A stretch of 64,000 bases of DNA, from positions 1 to 64,000 of the forward strand of contig CAMAWC010000009.1 in assembly GCA_945861875.1 (NCBI GenBank). The letters are read 5' to 3'. Positions 29,541-39,443 of the stretch are shown here, in pieces; within the stretch, counting starts at the first letter, position 1; each line of letters begins with the position of its first letter. A program made the translations under genes and the position numbers. The notes beneath the pieces are model-generated. The model worked only from the letters and a program-made list of their open reading frames with translations, was not told where the DNA came from and made no database searches. This stretch comes from Bordetella parapertussis. GTDB taxonomy: Bacteria > Pseudomonadota > Gammaproteobacteria > Burkholderiales > SG8-39.

Positions 29541-30389
29541 CTAGTCCGGCCGGCCTGTGGCCACCGCGTCAAGAATCTCGCCCATGGTGGGCGCTTTGGC
29601 CGCGTCCTTGAAGTCCTCCAGACGGCTGTAGATGTCGGCGGCGGCAATGTGAAACCCGCCGGGCAGGCCGGCCGCCGCAAAGCTGCCGGCGATCTCGTCC
29701 ATTTCCCCTATCCAGCGCCAGGCCTTGCGCGCCTGGCTGGTGATCGCCTCGGAACGCTTGGCGACATCGGGCACGTTCTTTTGCCATGCGCCGATCAGCG
29801 CGTCGTCCACGCCCTCATGCAGGGCCAGCGCGCGCACCGCGGTAAGCAAAGCAATCGAGCCCTTGTTCCATGCGGCGTAGCAGACCTTCAGCGCCGAGGC
29901 CGCGCCAACCGGCCCGTCAAGCGCGATGGCCGTGACAAATGTGCCCTTGAACAGCGCCGCCACATCCTTTGCCTTGGGTCCGGACAGGTAAAAGCTGGTC
30001 GTGCCGGCCTTAAAGGGCGCGGGGCCGATGATACCCCCGTCGACGAAACGCGCCTGCGACAACTCGACGCGCGCACCGACCTCACGCGCCGTATCGGGTG
30101 AAATGGCATTGCCATCGACATAAAGCCCGTCAAACCCAAGTTCGGCAATTTCGGCGGCGAGTTCAAGCGCGCCGTGGGGCGGGCAGATGGAAAACACAAA
30201 CTCGGCTTCCGCTACCGCGCGGGCGAGCGTGACCAGGTCTTCAAGGCCGGCCTCGCCGGCGCGCGCACGCGTCGCCGCGCTGCGCCCGGCCGAGGCCCAT
30301 ACCACATGATGTCCGGCGGACACGAGACAAGCGCCGACCGCGGCCCCCATTTCACCCGGGTGCAGGATTGCTATGGTTTTTTTTGCCAT
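29541..30389 (-). CDS. NAD(P)-binding 6-phosphogluconate dehydrogenase-like oxidoreductase with DUF1932-type C-terminus
   Basis: KKTIAILHPGEMGAAVGACLVSAGHHVVWASAGRSAATRARAGEAGL; FVDGGIIGPAPFKAGTTSFYLSG. Confidence 0.85.
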   Translation of the reverse strand: MAKKTIAILHPGEMGAAVGACLVSAGHHVVWASAGRSAATRARAGEAGLEDLVTLARAVAEAEFVFSICPPHGALELAAEIAELGFDGLYVDGNAISPDTAREVGARVELSQARFVDGGIIGPAPFKAGTTSFYLSGPKAKDVAALFKGTFVTAIALDGPVGAASALKVCYAAWNKGSIALLTAVRALALHEGVDDALIGAWQKNVPDVAKRSEAITSQARKAWRWIGEMDEIAGSFAAAGLPGGFHIAAADIYSRLEDFKDAAKAPTMGEILDAVATGRPD

Positions 30390-30437
30390 CAGTTACTCCA
30401 GGAAGATTTCTAACCGGTTACAGCCCCCCAAATGCAT

Positions 30438-30530
30438 GTCATTGCGAGGAGCAAAGCGACGAAGCAATCTTGTGGAATTACGACTCACGTCACAAGGTCG
30501 ACGAGATTGCTTCGCTGCGCTCGCAATGAC
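30438..30530. repeat. REP/REPIN-like family B copy 2
   Basis: GTCATTGCGAGGAGCAAAGCGACGAAGCAATCT ... GAGATTGCTTCGCTGCGCTCGCAATGAC. Confidence 0.85.
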
Positions 30531-30544
30531 AGGAATCCAGCCCG

Positions 30545-30928
30545 TCAGTGCAAGTCAAAGGCGTGCCGCTTGAGCGCCTTGAGCGGTACCACCTTGAGCA
30601 CATCCTCGTGCGTCGCCTCCAACACCACCTGCGGCGGCGCCCCCGCCTCCCAGGCCTCGACCCAGCGCAACACATGCAGGCACCAGCGGTCGCCGGCCTT
30701 GAGGCCGCGAAAGCGCATCTCCGGCCGTGGCGTGGACAAGTCGTTGCCATGCTCAAAAGAAAAAGCCAGGAACGCTTCTGTCGCCTTGATGCACACCAGG
30801 TGGGCGACACCCTGCTCGCCGTTGGTGGCGCAGCAACCGTCGCGAAAATAGCCGGTCAGCGGTGCGTAGCTGCAGGCCATCAACGATCCGCCGAGCACGT
30901 TTTTTTCAGTCTGGTTTTTTTCGTCCAT
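30545..30928 (-). CDS. DUF2237 family protein
   Basis: NVLGGSLMACSYAPLTGYFRDGCCATNGEQGVAHLVCIKATEAFLAFSFEHGNDLSTPRPEMRFRGLKAGDRWCLHVLRWVEA; matches the conserved DUF2237 pattern. Confidence 0.85.
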   Translation of the reverse strand: MDEKNQTEKNVLGGSLMACSYAPLTGYFRDGCCATNGEQGVAHLVCIKATEAFLAFSFEHGNDLSTPRPEMRFRGLKAGDRWCLHVLRWVEAWEAGAPPQVVLEATHEDVLKVVPLKALKRHAFDLH

Positions 30929-30985
30929 GCGCGCCATTTTAGCCTTCCTTCTGCAATAATCGGCGGCAAATGAACAGGCAAACCC

Positions 30986-31957
30986 ATGCCCGATTCCAGT
31001 CGCAAACCTCCCACTCGCCCGGCGCGGCGCCGCGCGCTCAAAGTCCTTGCCGCACTGCCGGTCGCCGCCGCCATGCCGGCGCTTGACGCGCTCGCCGCGG
31101 CGCTGGCGCCAGGCCAGTTGCAGCGCCTCATCCCCGCGACCGGCGAGGCGCTGCCGGCCATGGGCCTGGGCACCTGGCAGACCTTCGATGTGGCCGGCGA
31201 CGCCGCCGGACTGGCCGCGGTGCGTGAAACCCTGCGCCTGTTCGCCGCCGCCGGCGGTCGCCTGGTCGACAGCTCGCCCATGTACGGCAGCTCTGAAAGC
31301 GTGGTCGGCGCCACCGCGACAGACCTCGGACTCGCCGCTTCTTTGTTTTTTGCCACCAAGGTGTGGACCAGCGGCCGCGACGAGGGCATCCGCCAGATGC
31401 AGACCTCGATCGCGCGCATGCAAGTCAAGTCCGCCGGCAAAAAGCACGGCATGGACTTGATGCAAGTGCACAACCTGGTCGACATGGCGACCCACCTCAA
31501 GACGCTGCGTGCCTGGAAAGCGGAGGGGCGCATACGCTACCTCGGCCTGACGCATTACACCGTCGATTCACACCGTCAGCTCGCCACCCTGATCAAGTCG
31601 GAGAAACCCGATTTCGTGCAGTTCAATTACTCCATCGCGACACGCGACGCCGAAAAGGCGCTGCTTGCCACGGCCATGGACAACCGGGTCGCGGTGATCA
31701 TCAACCGGCCGTTCGAGGAAGGCGATTTGTTCCGTACCGTCAGGGGCAAGGCCCTGCCCGACTTTGCCGCCGAGATCGGCTGCGAAAGCTGGGCGCAGTT
31801 TTTCCTTAAGTACATCCTCGGCCACCCGGCAGTGACCTGTGCCATCCCCGGTACGCGCGAGCCGCGCCACATGCTCGACAACATGCAGGCCGGAATCGGC
31901 GTCGTGCCGGATGCGGCGATGCGCAAGCGCATGGCCGGCTACTTCGACAGTCTGTAG
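30986..31957 (+). CDS. Aldo/keto reductase (Tat-like N-terminus)
   Basis: RRRALKVLAALPVAAAMPALDAL; PAMGLGTWQTFDV; VDSSPMYGSSESVVG. Confidence 0.9.
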   Translation: MPDSSRKPPTRPARRRALKVLAALPVAAAMPALDALAAALAPGQLQRLIPATGEALPAMGLGTWQTFDVAGDAAGLAAVRETLRLFAAAGGRLVDSSPMYGSSESVVGATATDLGLAASLFFATKVWTSGRDEGIRQMQTSIARMQVKSAGKKHGMDLMQVHNLVDMATHLKTLRAWKAEGRIRYLGLTHYTVDSHRQLATLIKSEKPDFVQFNYSIATRDAEKALLATAMDNRVAVIINRPFEEGDLFRTVRGKALPDFAAEIGCESWAQFFLKYILGHPAVTCAIPGTREPRHMLDNMQAGIGVVPDAAMRKRMAGYFDSL

Positions 31958-31973
31958 CGCCGGCCAGGCAGAA

Positions 31974-32843
31974 TCAGGCGATCTCGTAATCGAGGCTGTA
32001 CAGGGCGCCGTCGTCCTGGCCCAGCAGTTGCACCAGCCGCGGCATGGCCTGCTTGAGCATGTCCGGCAGCGTCCAGGGCGGGTTGACGATGTAAAGGCCG
32101 CTGCCGTGCAGTCCAAGGCCGTCGGCCGCGGGATCCTTCACCGTCAGCGTGACATGCAGCCAGTCGGTCTGGCGCAAGCGCTTGAGCTCGCCGGCAAGCT
32201 GCTGCGATTCGCGCCGCTGCACCTGCGGGTACCAGACCATGTAGATGCCCGTGGCAAAACGCTTGATGCCCTCGTTCAAGGCGGTCACCACGCTGGCGTA
32301 GTCATTCTTGTCCTCATAGGACGGGTCGACCAGCACCAGGGCGCGCCGCGGCGGCGGCGGCAACACCGAAAGCAGGCCGGTAAATCCATCGCCCGCATCC
32401 ACCTCGACACGCGCCTCGCTGCCGCGGAAATACTTTTCCAGCTGCTCGCTTTCTGTGCTGTGCAGCTCAAACAGGCGCAGGCTGTCCTTTTTGCGCAGCA
32501 TCTGCACGGCGATCTGCGGCGAGCCCGGGTAGCTGCGCAGCTGCGGCCCGCGATTGACCGCCTGTACCTGCTCGACATACTGCGCCAGCATCGGCGGCAG
32601 GTCACGGCGCCGCCCGCTCGCGTCCCGCGGCAGCGCCCAAAGGCGGCTGATGCCGCTTTCGTACTCGGCGTTCTTGGTGGCATAGCCCTCGTCGAGCGCG
32701 TGCAGCGCAGCGCCGGCATGGGTGTCGATGCACCAGAACGGCTTGTCCTTTTGCAGCAGGTGGCGCAGCAGTTGCACGAACACGGCGTGCTTGAGCACAT
32801 CGGCGTGGTTGCCGGCGTGAAATGAGTGACGGTAGCTGAGCAT
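31974..32843 (-). CDS. rlmJ: 23S rRNA (adenine(2030)-N(6))-methyltransferase RlmJ
   Basis: MLSYRHSFHAGNHADVLKHAVFVQLLRHLLQKDKPFWCIDTHAGAALHAL; ALVLVDPSYEDKNDY; YIVNPPWTLP. Confidence 0.95.
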   Translation of the reverse strand: MLSYRHSFHAGNHADVLKHAVFVQLLRHLLQKDKPFWCIDTHAGAALHALDEGYATKNAEYESGISRLWALPRDASGRRRDLPPMLAQYVEQVQAVNRGPQLRSYPGSPQIAVQMLRKKDSLRLFELHSTESEQLEKYFRGSEARVEVDAGDGFTGLLSVLPPPPRRALVLVDPSYEDKNDYASVVTALNEGIKRFATGIYMVWYPQVQRRESQQLAGELKRLRQTDWLHVTLTVKDPAADGLGLHGSGLYIVNPPWTLPDMLKQAMPRLVQLLGQDDGALYSLDYEIA

Positions 32844-32941
32844 GGATGGCGGCGCGAACGGTGCTGCGAAGGAGGCGGCGATTATAACGGCGGGACGCCA
32901 TGGCGGGCAGGCTCAATCACCGTCACGGGCCTGCGGACGGT

Positions 32942-33496
32942 CTACTCGAGGAATTCGTAGCGGATTTCCAGCACTTCCAGGTCCTCGGGCCCGTTTGGCG
33001 TGCGCAACACCACGGTATCGCCCTCGCGCGCCTTGAGCAGGGCCCGCGCAACCGGGGAAATCCACGACACCCGGCCGCGCGACGGGTCAACCTCGTCGAT
33101 ACCGACGATGGCAACGGTACGCTGCTCGCCGCGCGGGTCGGCATAGGTCACCGTGGCGCCAAAAAATACCCGCTCATGGTCGAGGTCGCGCGGATCGACC
33201 ACCTCGGCAATTTCCAGTCGCTTCATCAGGTAGCGGATGCGCCTGTCGATTTCGCGCAAGCGCTTCTTGCCATACAGGTAGTCGCCGTTTTCGGAACGAT
33301 CGCCGTTGGACGCCGCCCAGGAGACGATGCGCACCACCTCGGGCCGCTCGTGCTCGACCAGCTGTTTGAGCTCTGTTTTCATGCGCAGGTGGCCGGCTGG
33401 GGTGATGTAATTCTTCGTTCCCGCCGGCAGGCTGGCAACCGGTTCCGGGACTTCGTCCTCGACTTCGTCGTTTTCCTTGGTAAATGCTTTGCTCAT
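32942..33496 (-). CDS. greB: Transcription elongation factor GreB
   Basis: KNYITPAGHLRMKTELKQLVEHERPEVVRIVSWAASNGDRSENGDYLYGKKRLREIDRRIRYLMKRLEIAEVVDP. Confidence 0.95.
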   Translation of the reverse strand: MSKAFTKENDEVEDEVPEPVASLPAGTKNYITPAGHLRMKTELKQLVEHERPEVVRIVSWAASNGDRSENGDYLYGKKRLREIDRRIRYLMKRLEIAEVVDPRDLDHERVFFGATVTYADPRGEQRTVAIVGIDEVDPSRGRVSWISPVARALLKAREGDTVVLRTPNGPEDLEVLEIRYEFLE

Positions 33497-33628
33497 GGCT
33501 AAAATTGTCGGTGAATTGCGGGCTACAGGCTTTGGCGCGAATGATTTATCATAGCAGCCTGCCTTTTGCCGTGGCAGGCCTCCAGGCACACCCTGCAGGT
33601 ACAACAACAGTCGTCGGGGAGTTTGGGC

Positions 33629-34312
33629 ATGCAACTTAATCCAAAAGCCAGGGAATGGGCGCTGGTCGGCCTGATCGGCCTGACCGCCGTCCTTGCCAAC
33701 CTCCCGCACGACATGCTCGAGGGCTGGGGCGTCAACTCCGACCACCTCATCGCCATCCTCGCGGTGGTGGTGTTGATCTCGCTGTTCTTTTACCTCAAGT
33801 TCACCTTCTTCCTGATGTTCATCGCCCTGGCGGCCGGTGCCAACATGCCGGCGCAGATCGCCGAGAAGCTGGGCATCTCCACCGTTCCACTGATCCTTGC
33901 CCTGGTGGCCATGGTCGGCATGTCGCTGATCAATTACATCATCGGCCTGCTACCCACCGGTCTTGAGGAAAAACCCAAGGAAAAAAGTGCCGAGGGCATC
34001 AAGACGCTGTTCTACGCCATCGAAAAAGGCAACCTGGTGTATGCGCAGAAAATCCTGTCGATGAATTTTGATCCCAACCTGCTCGCCGACAACGGCTACA
34101 CGCCCCTGATGTACGCCGCGGCGCGCGGCAATGCGCAAATGGTCGAACTGCTGATCCGCAACGGCGCCGATGTCGCCATCATCAGCAAGGAGGGCGACAC
34201 GGCGCTGGAACTGGCTCTGAAGATGGGCTCTACTGAAGTGGCAGACATCATCAAGAAAGCACGCGCCGAACAACTGGTGCGCGAAGAAGCCCTGGCACAG
34301 CAGCAAAAGTAG
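33629..34312 (+). CDS. Membrane protein with C-terminal ankyrin repeats
   Basis: Hydrophobic segments in N-half; DNGYTPLMYAAARGNAQMVELLIRNGADVAIISKEGDTALELALKMGSTEVADIIKKA. Confidence 0.85.
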   Translation: MQLNPKAREWALVGLIGLTAVLANLPHDMLEGWGVNSDHLIAILAVVVLISLFFYLKFTFFLMFIALAAGANMPAQIAEKLGISTVPLILALVAMVGMSLINYIIGLLPTGLEEKPKEKSAEGIKTLFYAIEKGNLVYAQKILSMNFDPNLLADNGYTPLMYAAARGNAQMVELLIRNGADVAIISKEGDTALELALKMGSTEVADIIKKARAEQLVREEALAQQQK

Positions 34313-34460
34313 CAAGCCCCGGCGCACTAGCGCGTGACCCGGCGCGCCGGCGTCACCATCGGCCAGAAGTAACACTTTGTATCAGTCGGGGTTTGCAAGG
34401 AACCTGCGGCCTGTTGCGTGTTCAAAGCATGCTTGAACGACCATCAACAGGAGGGACTCC

Positions 34461-35903
34461 ATGAACAACAAAATTGCCGTTTCCGTCGCTGCCGCACTGA
34501 CACTCGGCCTGGGCATTGGCGCATACAGCGGCTTGCCGGGCATCTCCAGCACCCAAGCCGCGCCTGCGGCCACCAGTACCCAGGCGCTTGCCGCAGCCCC
34601 GGTCAATGCCCGCGGCCTGCCCGACTTCACCGCACTGGTGGAGCGCGAAGGCCCCGCCGTGGTCAACATCAGCGTCACCTCGCTCAAGCGCCAGACCGCC
34701 GCGAACCCCGACGACCCGTCCTTTGAGTTGTTCCGCCGCTTCGGCCTTCCGATGCCGCAAGAGCGTGCGCAGCCAAAACAGGGCCAGGGCTCGGGCTTTA
34801 TTGTCAGCGCCGATGGCACCATCCTCACCAATGCCCACGTCGTGGCCGACGCCACCGAGGTCACGGTGAGGCTTACTGACAAGCGTGAATTCAAGGCCAG
34901 GGTGCTGGGTGTGGACCGCCGCACCGACGTCGCCCTGGTAAAAATCGACGCAACCGGCCTGCCGGTGGTGCATATCGGTGACTCGGCCAAGGCGAGGACC
35001 GGCGAATGGGTCGCCGCCATCGGCTCGCCCTTCGGCCTGGAGAACACCGTCACCGCCGGCATCATCAGCGCCAAGTCGCGCAGCCTGCCCGATGAGAACT
35101 ATGTGCCCTTCATCCAGACCGACGTCGCCATCAACCCGGGCAATTCGGGTGGCCCGCTGTTCAACATGAACGGCGAAGTCATCGGCATCAATTCACAAAT
35201 CTACAGCCAGACCGGCGGCTACATGGGCCTGTCCTTTGCGATACCGATAGATGTGGCGATGAAGGTCAAGGACCAGTTGCAGCAATACGGCAAGGTCAGC
35301 CGCGGCCGCCTCGGTATCGGCGTGCAGGGCGTGACCAAGGAACTGGCCGAATCATTCGGCCTCGCCAAGCCGGAGGGCGCGCTGGTGACCTCGGTTGAGC
35401 GCGACAGCCCGGCGGAAAAAGCCGGCATGGCCGCCGGCGACGTGATTCTGACGGTTGAAGGTACGGTCATTGAAAAATCCTCCGACCTGCCAAGGGTCAT
35501 TGGCGAACTCAAACCGGGACAATCGGTGAGCTTGCAGGTATGGCGCGGCGGTTCCAAGCGTGACCTGAAGGTGAGTCTGGGCGAGGTACCCTCGGACAAA
35601 GCCGCGGCCAACGATACTGAGCCTGCCGCCAAGCCCGGTCGCCTCGGCCTCGCGGTGCGCCCGCTGAGCGCCGATGAGCAGCGGCATTTGCAGGTCAAAG
35701 GCGGGCTGGTGGTCGAGCAAGCCAGTGGCGCCGCCGCACGTGCCGGCATACAAGCGGGCGACGTCATCCTCGCCGCCGGCACCGAAAGCATCAACAGCGT
35801 CGAACAGCTGCGAAACATCGCCGGCAAGGCAAAGGACCAGATCGCCGTTCTGGTACAACGCGGAGACTCAAAGCTTTACGTGCCGATCAAGCTGCAAGGG
35901 TAA
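34461..35903 (+). CDS. Do/DegP-type periplasmic serine protease with two PDZ domains
   Basis: GSGFIVSADGTILTNAHVVADA, RTDVALVKID, QTDVAINPGNSGGPLFNMNGEVIGINSQIYS. Confidence 0.95.
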   Translation: MNNKIAVSVAAALTLGLGIGAYSGLPGISSTQAAPAATSTQALAAAPVNARGLPDFTALVEREGPAVVNISVTSLKRQTAANPDDPSFELFRRFGLPMPQERAQPKQGQGSGFIVSADGTILTNAHVVADATEVTVRLTDKREFKARVLGVDRRTDVALVKIDATGLPVVHIGDSAKARTGEWVAAIGSPFGLENTVTAGIISAKSRSLPDENYVPFIQTDVAINPGNSGGPLFNMNGEVIGINSQIYSQTGGYMGLSFAIPIDVAMKVKDQLQQYGKVSRGRLGIGVQGVTKELAESFGLAKPEGALVTSVERDSPAEKAGMAAGDVILTVEGTVIEKSSDLPRVIGELKPGQSVSLQVWRGGSKRDLKVSLGEVPSDKAAANDTEPAAKPGRLGLAVRPLSADEQRHLQVKGGLVVEQASGAAARAGIQAGDVILAAGTESINSVEQLRNIAGKAKDQIAVLVQRGDSKLYVPIKLQG

Positions 35904-36013
35904 TACGGTAATACGGTAATCGGGGGACGGCCTGCGCGCCGTCCCCGCCCTGCCCCGGTTCCGCCCCCAGTTCCGGCCCCACGGGTAGAATCCGGCCATC
36001 TTCTGGAGGCACG

Positions 36014-37309
36014 ATGGCCAAACCGAAATACCCCGGGTTCGACACCCTCAGCCTGCACGCCGGCCAGGCACCCGATCCGCACACCGGCGCCAGAGCGACA
36101 CCGATTTACCTCACCACCTCGTTTGTTTTTCGCGACTCCGACCACGCCGCTTCGCTCTTTAACATGGAGCGCGCCGGCCATGTCTATTCGCGCATTTCCA
36201 ACCCCACCAATGCCGTTCTCGAGGAACGCATGGCGGCACTCGAAGGCGGCGTCGCGGCCATTGCCACCGCCAGCGGCCAGGCGGCGCTGCACCTCGGGCT
36301 TGCCACCATCGCCGGCGCCGGTTCGCACATCGTCGCATCGAGCGCGCTCTATGGTGGCTCGCACAACCTGCTGCATTACACGCTTAGGCGCTTTGGCATT
36401 GAAACCACCTTCGTCCAGCCGCGTGACCTTGCGGCCTGGCGCAAGGCGATCCGGCCCAATACCAAAGTTCTGTTCTCCGAAACTCTGGGCAATCCGGGGC
36501 TCGATGTGTTGAACATTCCCGAAGTGGCGGCCATCGCCCACGAACACAAGCTGCCACTGATGGTCGACGCAACCTTCACCACGCCCTACCTGTTAAAACC
36601 CTTCGATCACGGCGCCGACCTGCTGTTCCATTCGGCCACCAAGTTCCTCGGCGGCCACGGCGTGGCCATAGGCGGTGTGCTCGTCGATGGCGGCATTTTC
36701 GACTGGCAGGCGTCGGGGAAATTTCCCGAATTGACCGAGCCCTACGAGGGCTTTCACGGCATGAACTTCGCCGAGGAATCGACGGTGGCTCCTTTTTCGC
36801 TTCGCGCCCGCCGCGAGGGCCTGCGCGACTTTGGCGCCTGCATGAGTCCGGCCACCGCCTTCCAGATCCTGCAAGGGGTGGAGACGCTGCCACTGCGCAT
36901 GCAACGCCATGTCGAGAACACGCGCAAGGTGGTCGAATTCCTGGTCCGGCATCCGGCCGTGGCCACGGTGTCCTACCCGGAACTGCCAGAGCATCCGGAT
37001 TACGAATTGGCGAAAAAGCTGTTGCCCAAAGGTTGCGGTGCGGTGTTCAGCTTCAACATCAAGGGCGATCGCGCCGCCGGGCAGCGCTTTGTCGAAGCGC
37101 TGCGCATTTTTTCGCACCTCGCCAACGTCGGCGATGCCAAGTCACTGGTCATCCATCCGGCGAGCACCACGCACTTTCGCATGGACGAGGCGGCCCTCGC
37201 CGCCGCCGGTATAACCGGTGGCACGATGCGCCTGTCCATAGGCCTTGAGGACGCCGACGACCTTATTGACGACTTGTCGGCGGGCCTGCGCGCGTCGCAA
37301 AAAGGCTAG
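36014..37309 (+). CDS. metY: O-acetylhomoserine aminocarboxypropyltransferase (MetY-like)
   Basis: FDTLSLHAGQAPDPHTGARATPIYLTTSFVFRDSDHAASLFNME, HSATKFLGGHGVAIGGVLVDGG, SHLANVGDAKSLVIHPASTTH. Confidence 0.9.
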   Translation: MAKPKYPGFDTLSLHAGQAPDPHTGARATPIYLTTSFVFRDSDHAASLFNMERAGHVYSRISNPTNAVLEERMAALEGGVAAIATASGQAALHLGLATIAGAGSHIVASSALYGGSHNLLHYTLRRFGIETTFVQPRDLAAWRKAIRPNTKVLFSETLGNPGLDVLNIPEVAAIAHEHKLPLMVDATFTTPYLLKPFDHGADLLFHSATKFLGGHGVAIGGVLVDGGIFDWQASGKFPELTEPYEGFHGMNFAEESTVAPFSLRARREGLRDFGACMSPATAFQILQGVETLPLRMQRHVENTRKVVEFLVRHPAVATVSYPELPEHPDYELAKKLLPKGCGAVFSFNIKGDRAAGQRFVEALRIFSHLANVGDAKSLVIHPASTTHFRMDEAALAAAGITGGTMRLSIGLEDADDLIDDLSAGLRASQKG

Positions 37310-37320
37310 GGGCCGGAACA

Positions 37321-38129
37321 TGGAACTCAAGGTCAAGGGCAACGACACCTACGTCTACACCGGCGGCAAGGCGTTTGACGCCGGATTGCCGACCGTGGTG
37401 TTCATCCACGGCGGCGAACACGACCACAGTGTGTGGATACTGCAATCGCGCTATTTGGCCCATCACGGTTATGGCGTGCTCGCAATTGACCTGCCCGGCC
37501 ACGGTCGCAGCGCCGGCGCGCCGTTGGAAAGCGTCGAGGACCTGGCCGATTGGGTGGCTGGCGTGATGGATGCAGCCGGCGTGAAGCGTGCGGCACTGAT
37601 CGGGCACAGCATGGGCGCGCTGATCGCGCTCGAATGCGCGGCACGATACGTTGAAAGAATCACCAGCATCGCCCTGCTCGGGCCGGCCTTCCCGATGCGT
37701 GTGTCGCCTGAGCTGCTGGCCGCGACAAAACAGGACGAGGCATCGGCGCATGACATGATCAACATCTGGTCGCACTCGTCCCTCGCGCACTACCCGAGCA
37801 ATCCCGGCCCCGGATTCTGGGTGGTGGGTGAAAACCTCAGGCTGCTGCAGCGGCAAAAGCCCGGCGTTCTTTATGTCGATTTCGCCGCCTGTAACAACTA
37901 CGCCGCAGGACTGGAAAGCGCCGCACGCGTCAACTGTCCGGCGCTGGCCATTATCGGCAAGCGCGACCAGATGACCCCGCCGCGCGGCGCGCGCGACCTG
38001 CTGGCCGCGCTCAAGGATGTGCGCAGCGTGCAGGTCAGCGGCAGCGGGCACGCGCTGATGGCGGAAAAGCCGGACGAGGTGCTGGACGCACTGACGGCAT
38101 TCCTCGCCCCGCTGAAAGTGAATGCGTGA
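37321..38129 (+). CDS. Alpha/beta hydrolase
   Basis: TVVFIHGGEHDHSVWILQSRYLAHHGYGVLAIDLPGHGRSAG; ALIGHSMGALIALE. Confidence 0.92.
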
Positions 38130-39301
38130 CCCCCGCTCGACACGGTAATCGACTGGAAAGCCTTGCCAGTCGTGGCTTTCCAGCCTATCGCATAGCGCCA
38201 ATACTCGAAAAAGCACTCCTGCTGGGAGCGCTCTGCCTGCTCGCCTGGGGTAACGGCGCGGTGGCACAGCGCCTGCCGCTGGACAAAATAAAACTGCCGC
38301 CCGGCTTTCGCATCGAGGTATTCGCCGACAGCCTGCCCAATGCCCGCTCCATGGCCTGGGGCGCCAATGGCACATTGTTTGTCGGCACGCGCAGCGATGG
38401 CCGCGTCTATGCCGTTAGCCACGACGGTCGCAAGGCGACCCGTGTCCTCACCATCGCATCCGGCCTGAACATGCCCAATGGCGTCGCCTTTCATGACGGC
38501 GCGCTATATGTGGCCGAAGTGGGCCGCATCTTGCGATTTGACAACATTGAAGACCGCCTCGACAAGCCGCCGGCGGCGGTACTGGTTACCGACCGCTTCC
38601 CGCGTGAAAGGCATCACGGCTGGAAATTCATCCGCATCGGCCCCGACGGCTGGCTTTACGTGCCGGTGGGCGCGCCGTGCAACGTCTGCGAACCGAGCGA
38701 CCGGCACGCGCTGATTGCGCGCATCCGCCTCGATGGCACGGGCTATGAGGTGGTAGCGCGCGGCGTGCGCAATTCGGTCGGCTTTGACTGGAATCCGGAG
38801 GACAAGTCACTGTGGTTCACCGACAACGGTCGTGACTCGCTCGGCGATGAACTGCCCTCGGACGAACTCAACCACGCGCCCACTTCCGGCCTGCACTTCG
38901 GTTTTCCCTACTGCCACCAGGGCGACCTGCCCGACCCGGAGTTCGGATCAAAACGCGCCTGCCGCGAGTTCACGCCGCCGCAGGCGAAACTCGGACCGCA
39001 TGTCGCCGTCCTGGGCATGCGTTTTTACAACGGCAGCCAGTTCCCGCCCGAATATCGCAACAGCATTTTCATCGCCGAGCACGGCTCTTGGAACCGCTCG
39101 AAAAAGATCGGCTATCGCATCAAACGCGTCACCCTGGCCGGTGGCAGAGTCACCGGGCAGGAGGTGTTCGCCGAAGGCTGGCTGCAGGGCGAGAACGTGT
39201 CCGGGCGCCCGGTGGACGTTGAAACCATGCCTGATGGCTCGATGTTGGTGTCGGACGACTACGCCGGCGCGATCTACCGCATTAGTTATGCCAGGCCGTG
39301 A
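38126..39301 (+). CDS. PQQ-dependent sugar (sorbosone) dehydrogenase-like protein; GTG start overlaps upstream stop
   Basis: IKLPPGFRIEVFADSLPNARSMAWGANGTLFVGTRSDGRVYAV, WFTDNGRDSLGDELPSDELN, FIAEHGSWNRS; N-terminus runs through a hairpin repeat (38151-38185). Confidence 0.88.
   Translation: MTPARHGNRLESLASRGFPAYRIAPILEKALLLGALCLLAWGNGAVAQRLPLDKIKLPPGFRIEVFADSLPNARSMAWGANGTLFVGTRSDGRVYAVSHDGRKATRVLTIASGLNMPNGVAFHDGALYVAEVGRILRFDNIEDRLDKPPAAVLVTDRFPRERHHGWKFIRIGPDGWLYVPVGAPCNVCEPSDRHALIARIRLDGTGYEVVARGVRNSVGFDWNPEDKSLWFTDNGRDSLGDELPSDELNHAPTSGLHFGFPYCHQGDLPDPEFGSKRACREFTPPQAKLGPHVAVLGMRFYNGSQFPPEYRNSIFIAEHGSWNRSKKIGYRIKRVTLAGGRVTGQEVFAEGWLQGENVSGRPVDVETMPDGSMLVSDDYAGAIYRISYARP
38151..38185. 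repeat. GGAAAGCC-type inverted repeat: CTGGAAAGCC...GGCTTTCCAG
   Basis: GACTGGAAAGCCTTGCCAGTCGTGGCTTTCCAGCC; related to 14396-14508, 8046-8082 and 28091-28149. Confidence 0.75.
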
Positions 39302-39443
39302 AACCTGTCACCAATTCGAAACGAGAAGCGCAATCAGTACCCCCGCACCCATTCAGTGTTTGATTTTTCCGGCCGGAGGCGTAGCCTGATGACTGGTTCG
39401 AATTTCACACCCGCCACCGACAATTCCCCAATATAAAAAGAAC

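Noticed and set aside
35901-35925. Triple TAATACGG-like tandem repeat after the protease stop
   Set aside because: Short low-information tandem repeat without a clear function
39380-39420. GGTTCGAATTTC resembling a tRNA T-arm upstream of the RNR gene
   Set aside because: No pairing acceptor, D-arm or anticodon arm could be built around it
39302-39443. Possible cobalamin riboswitch upstream of the B12-dependent RNR
   Set aside because: No B12-box or long conserved structure visible; region too short for a full riboswitch
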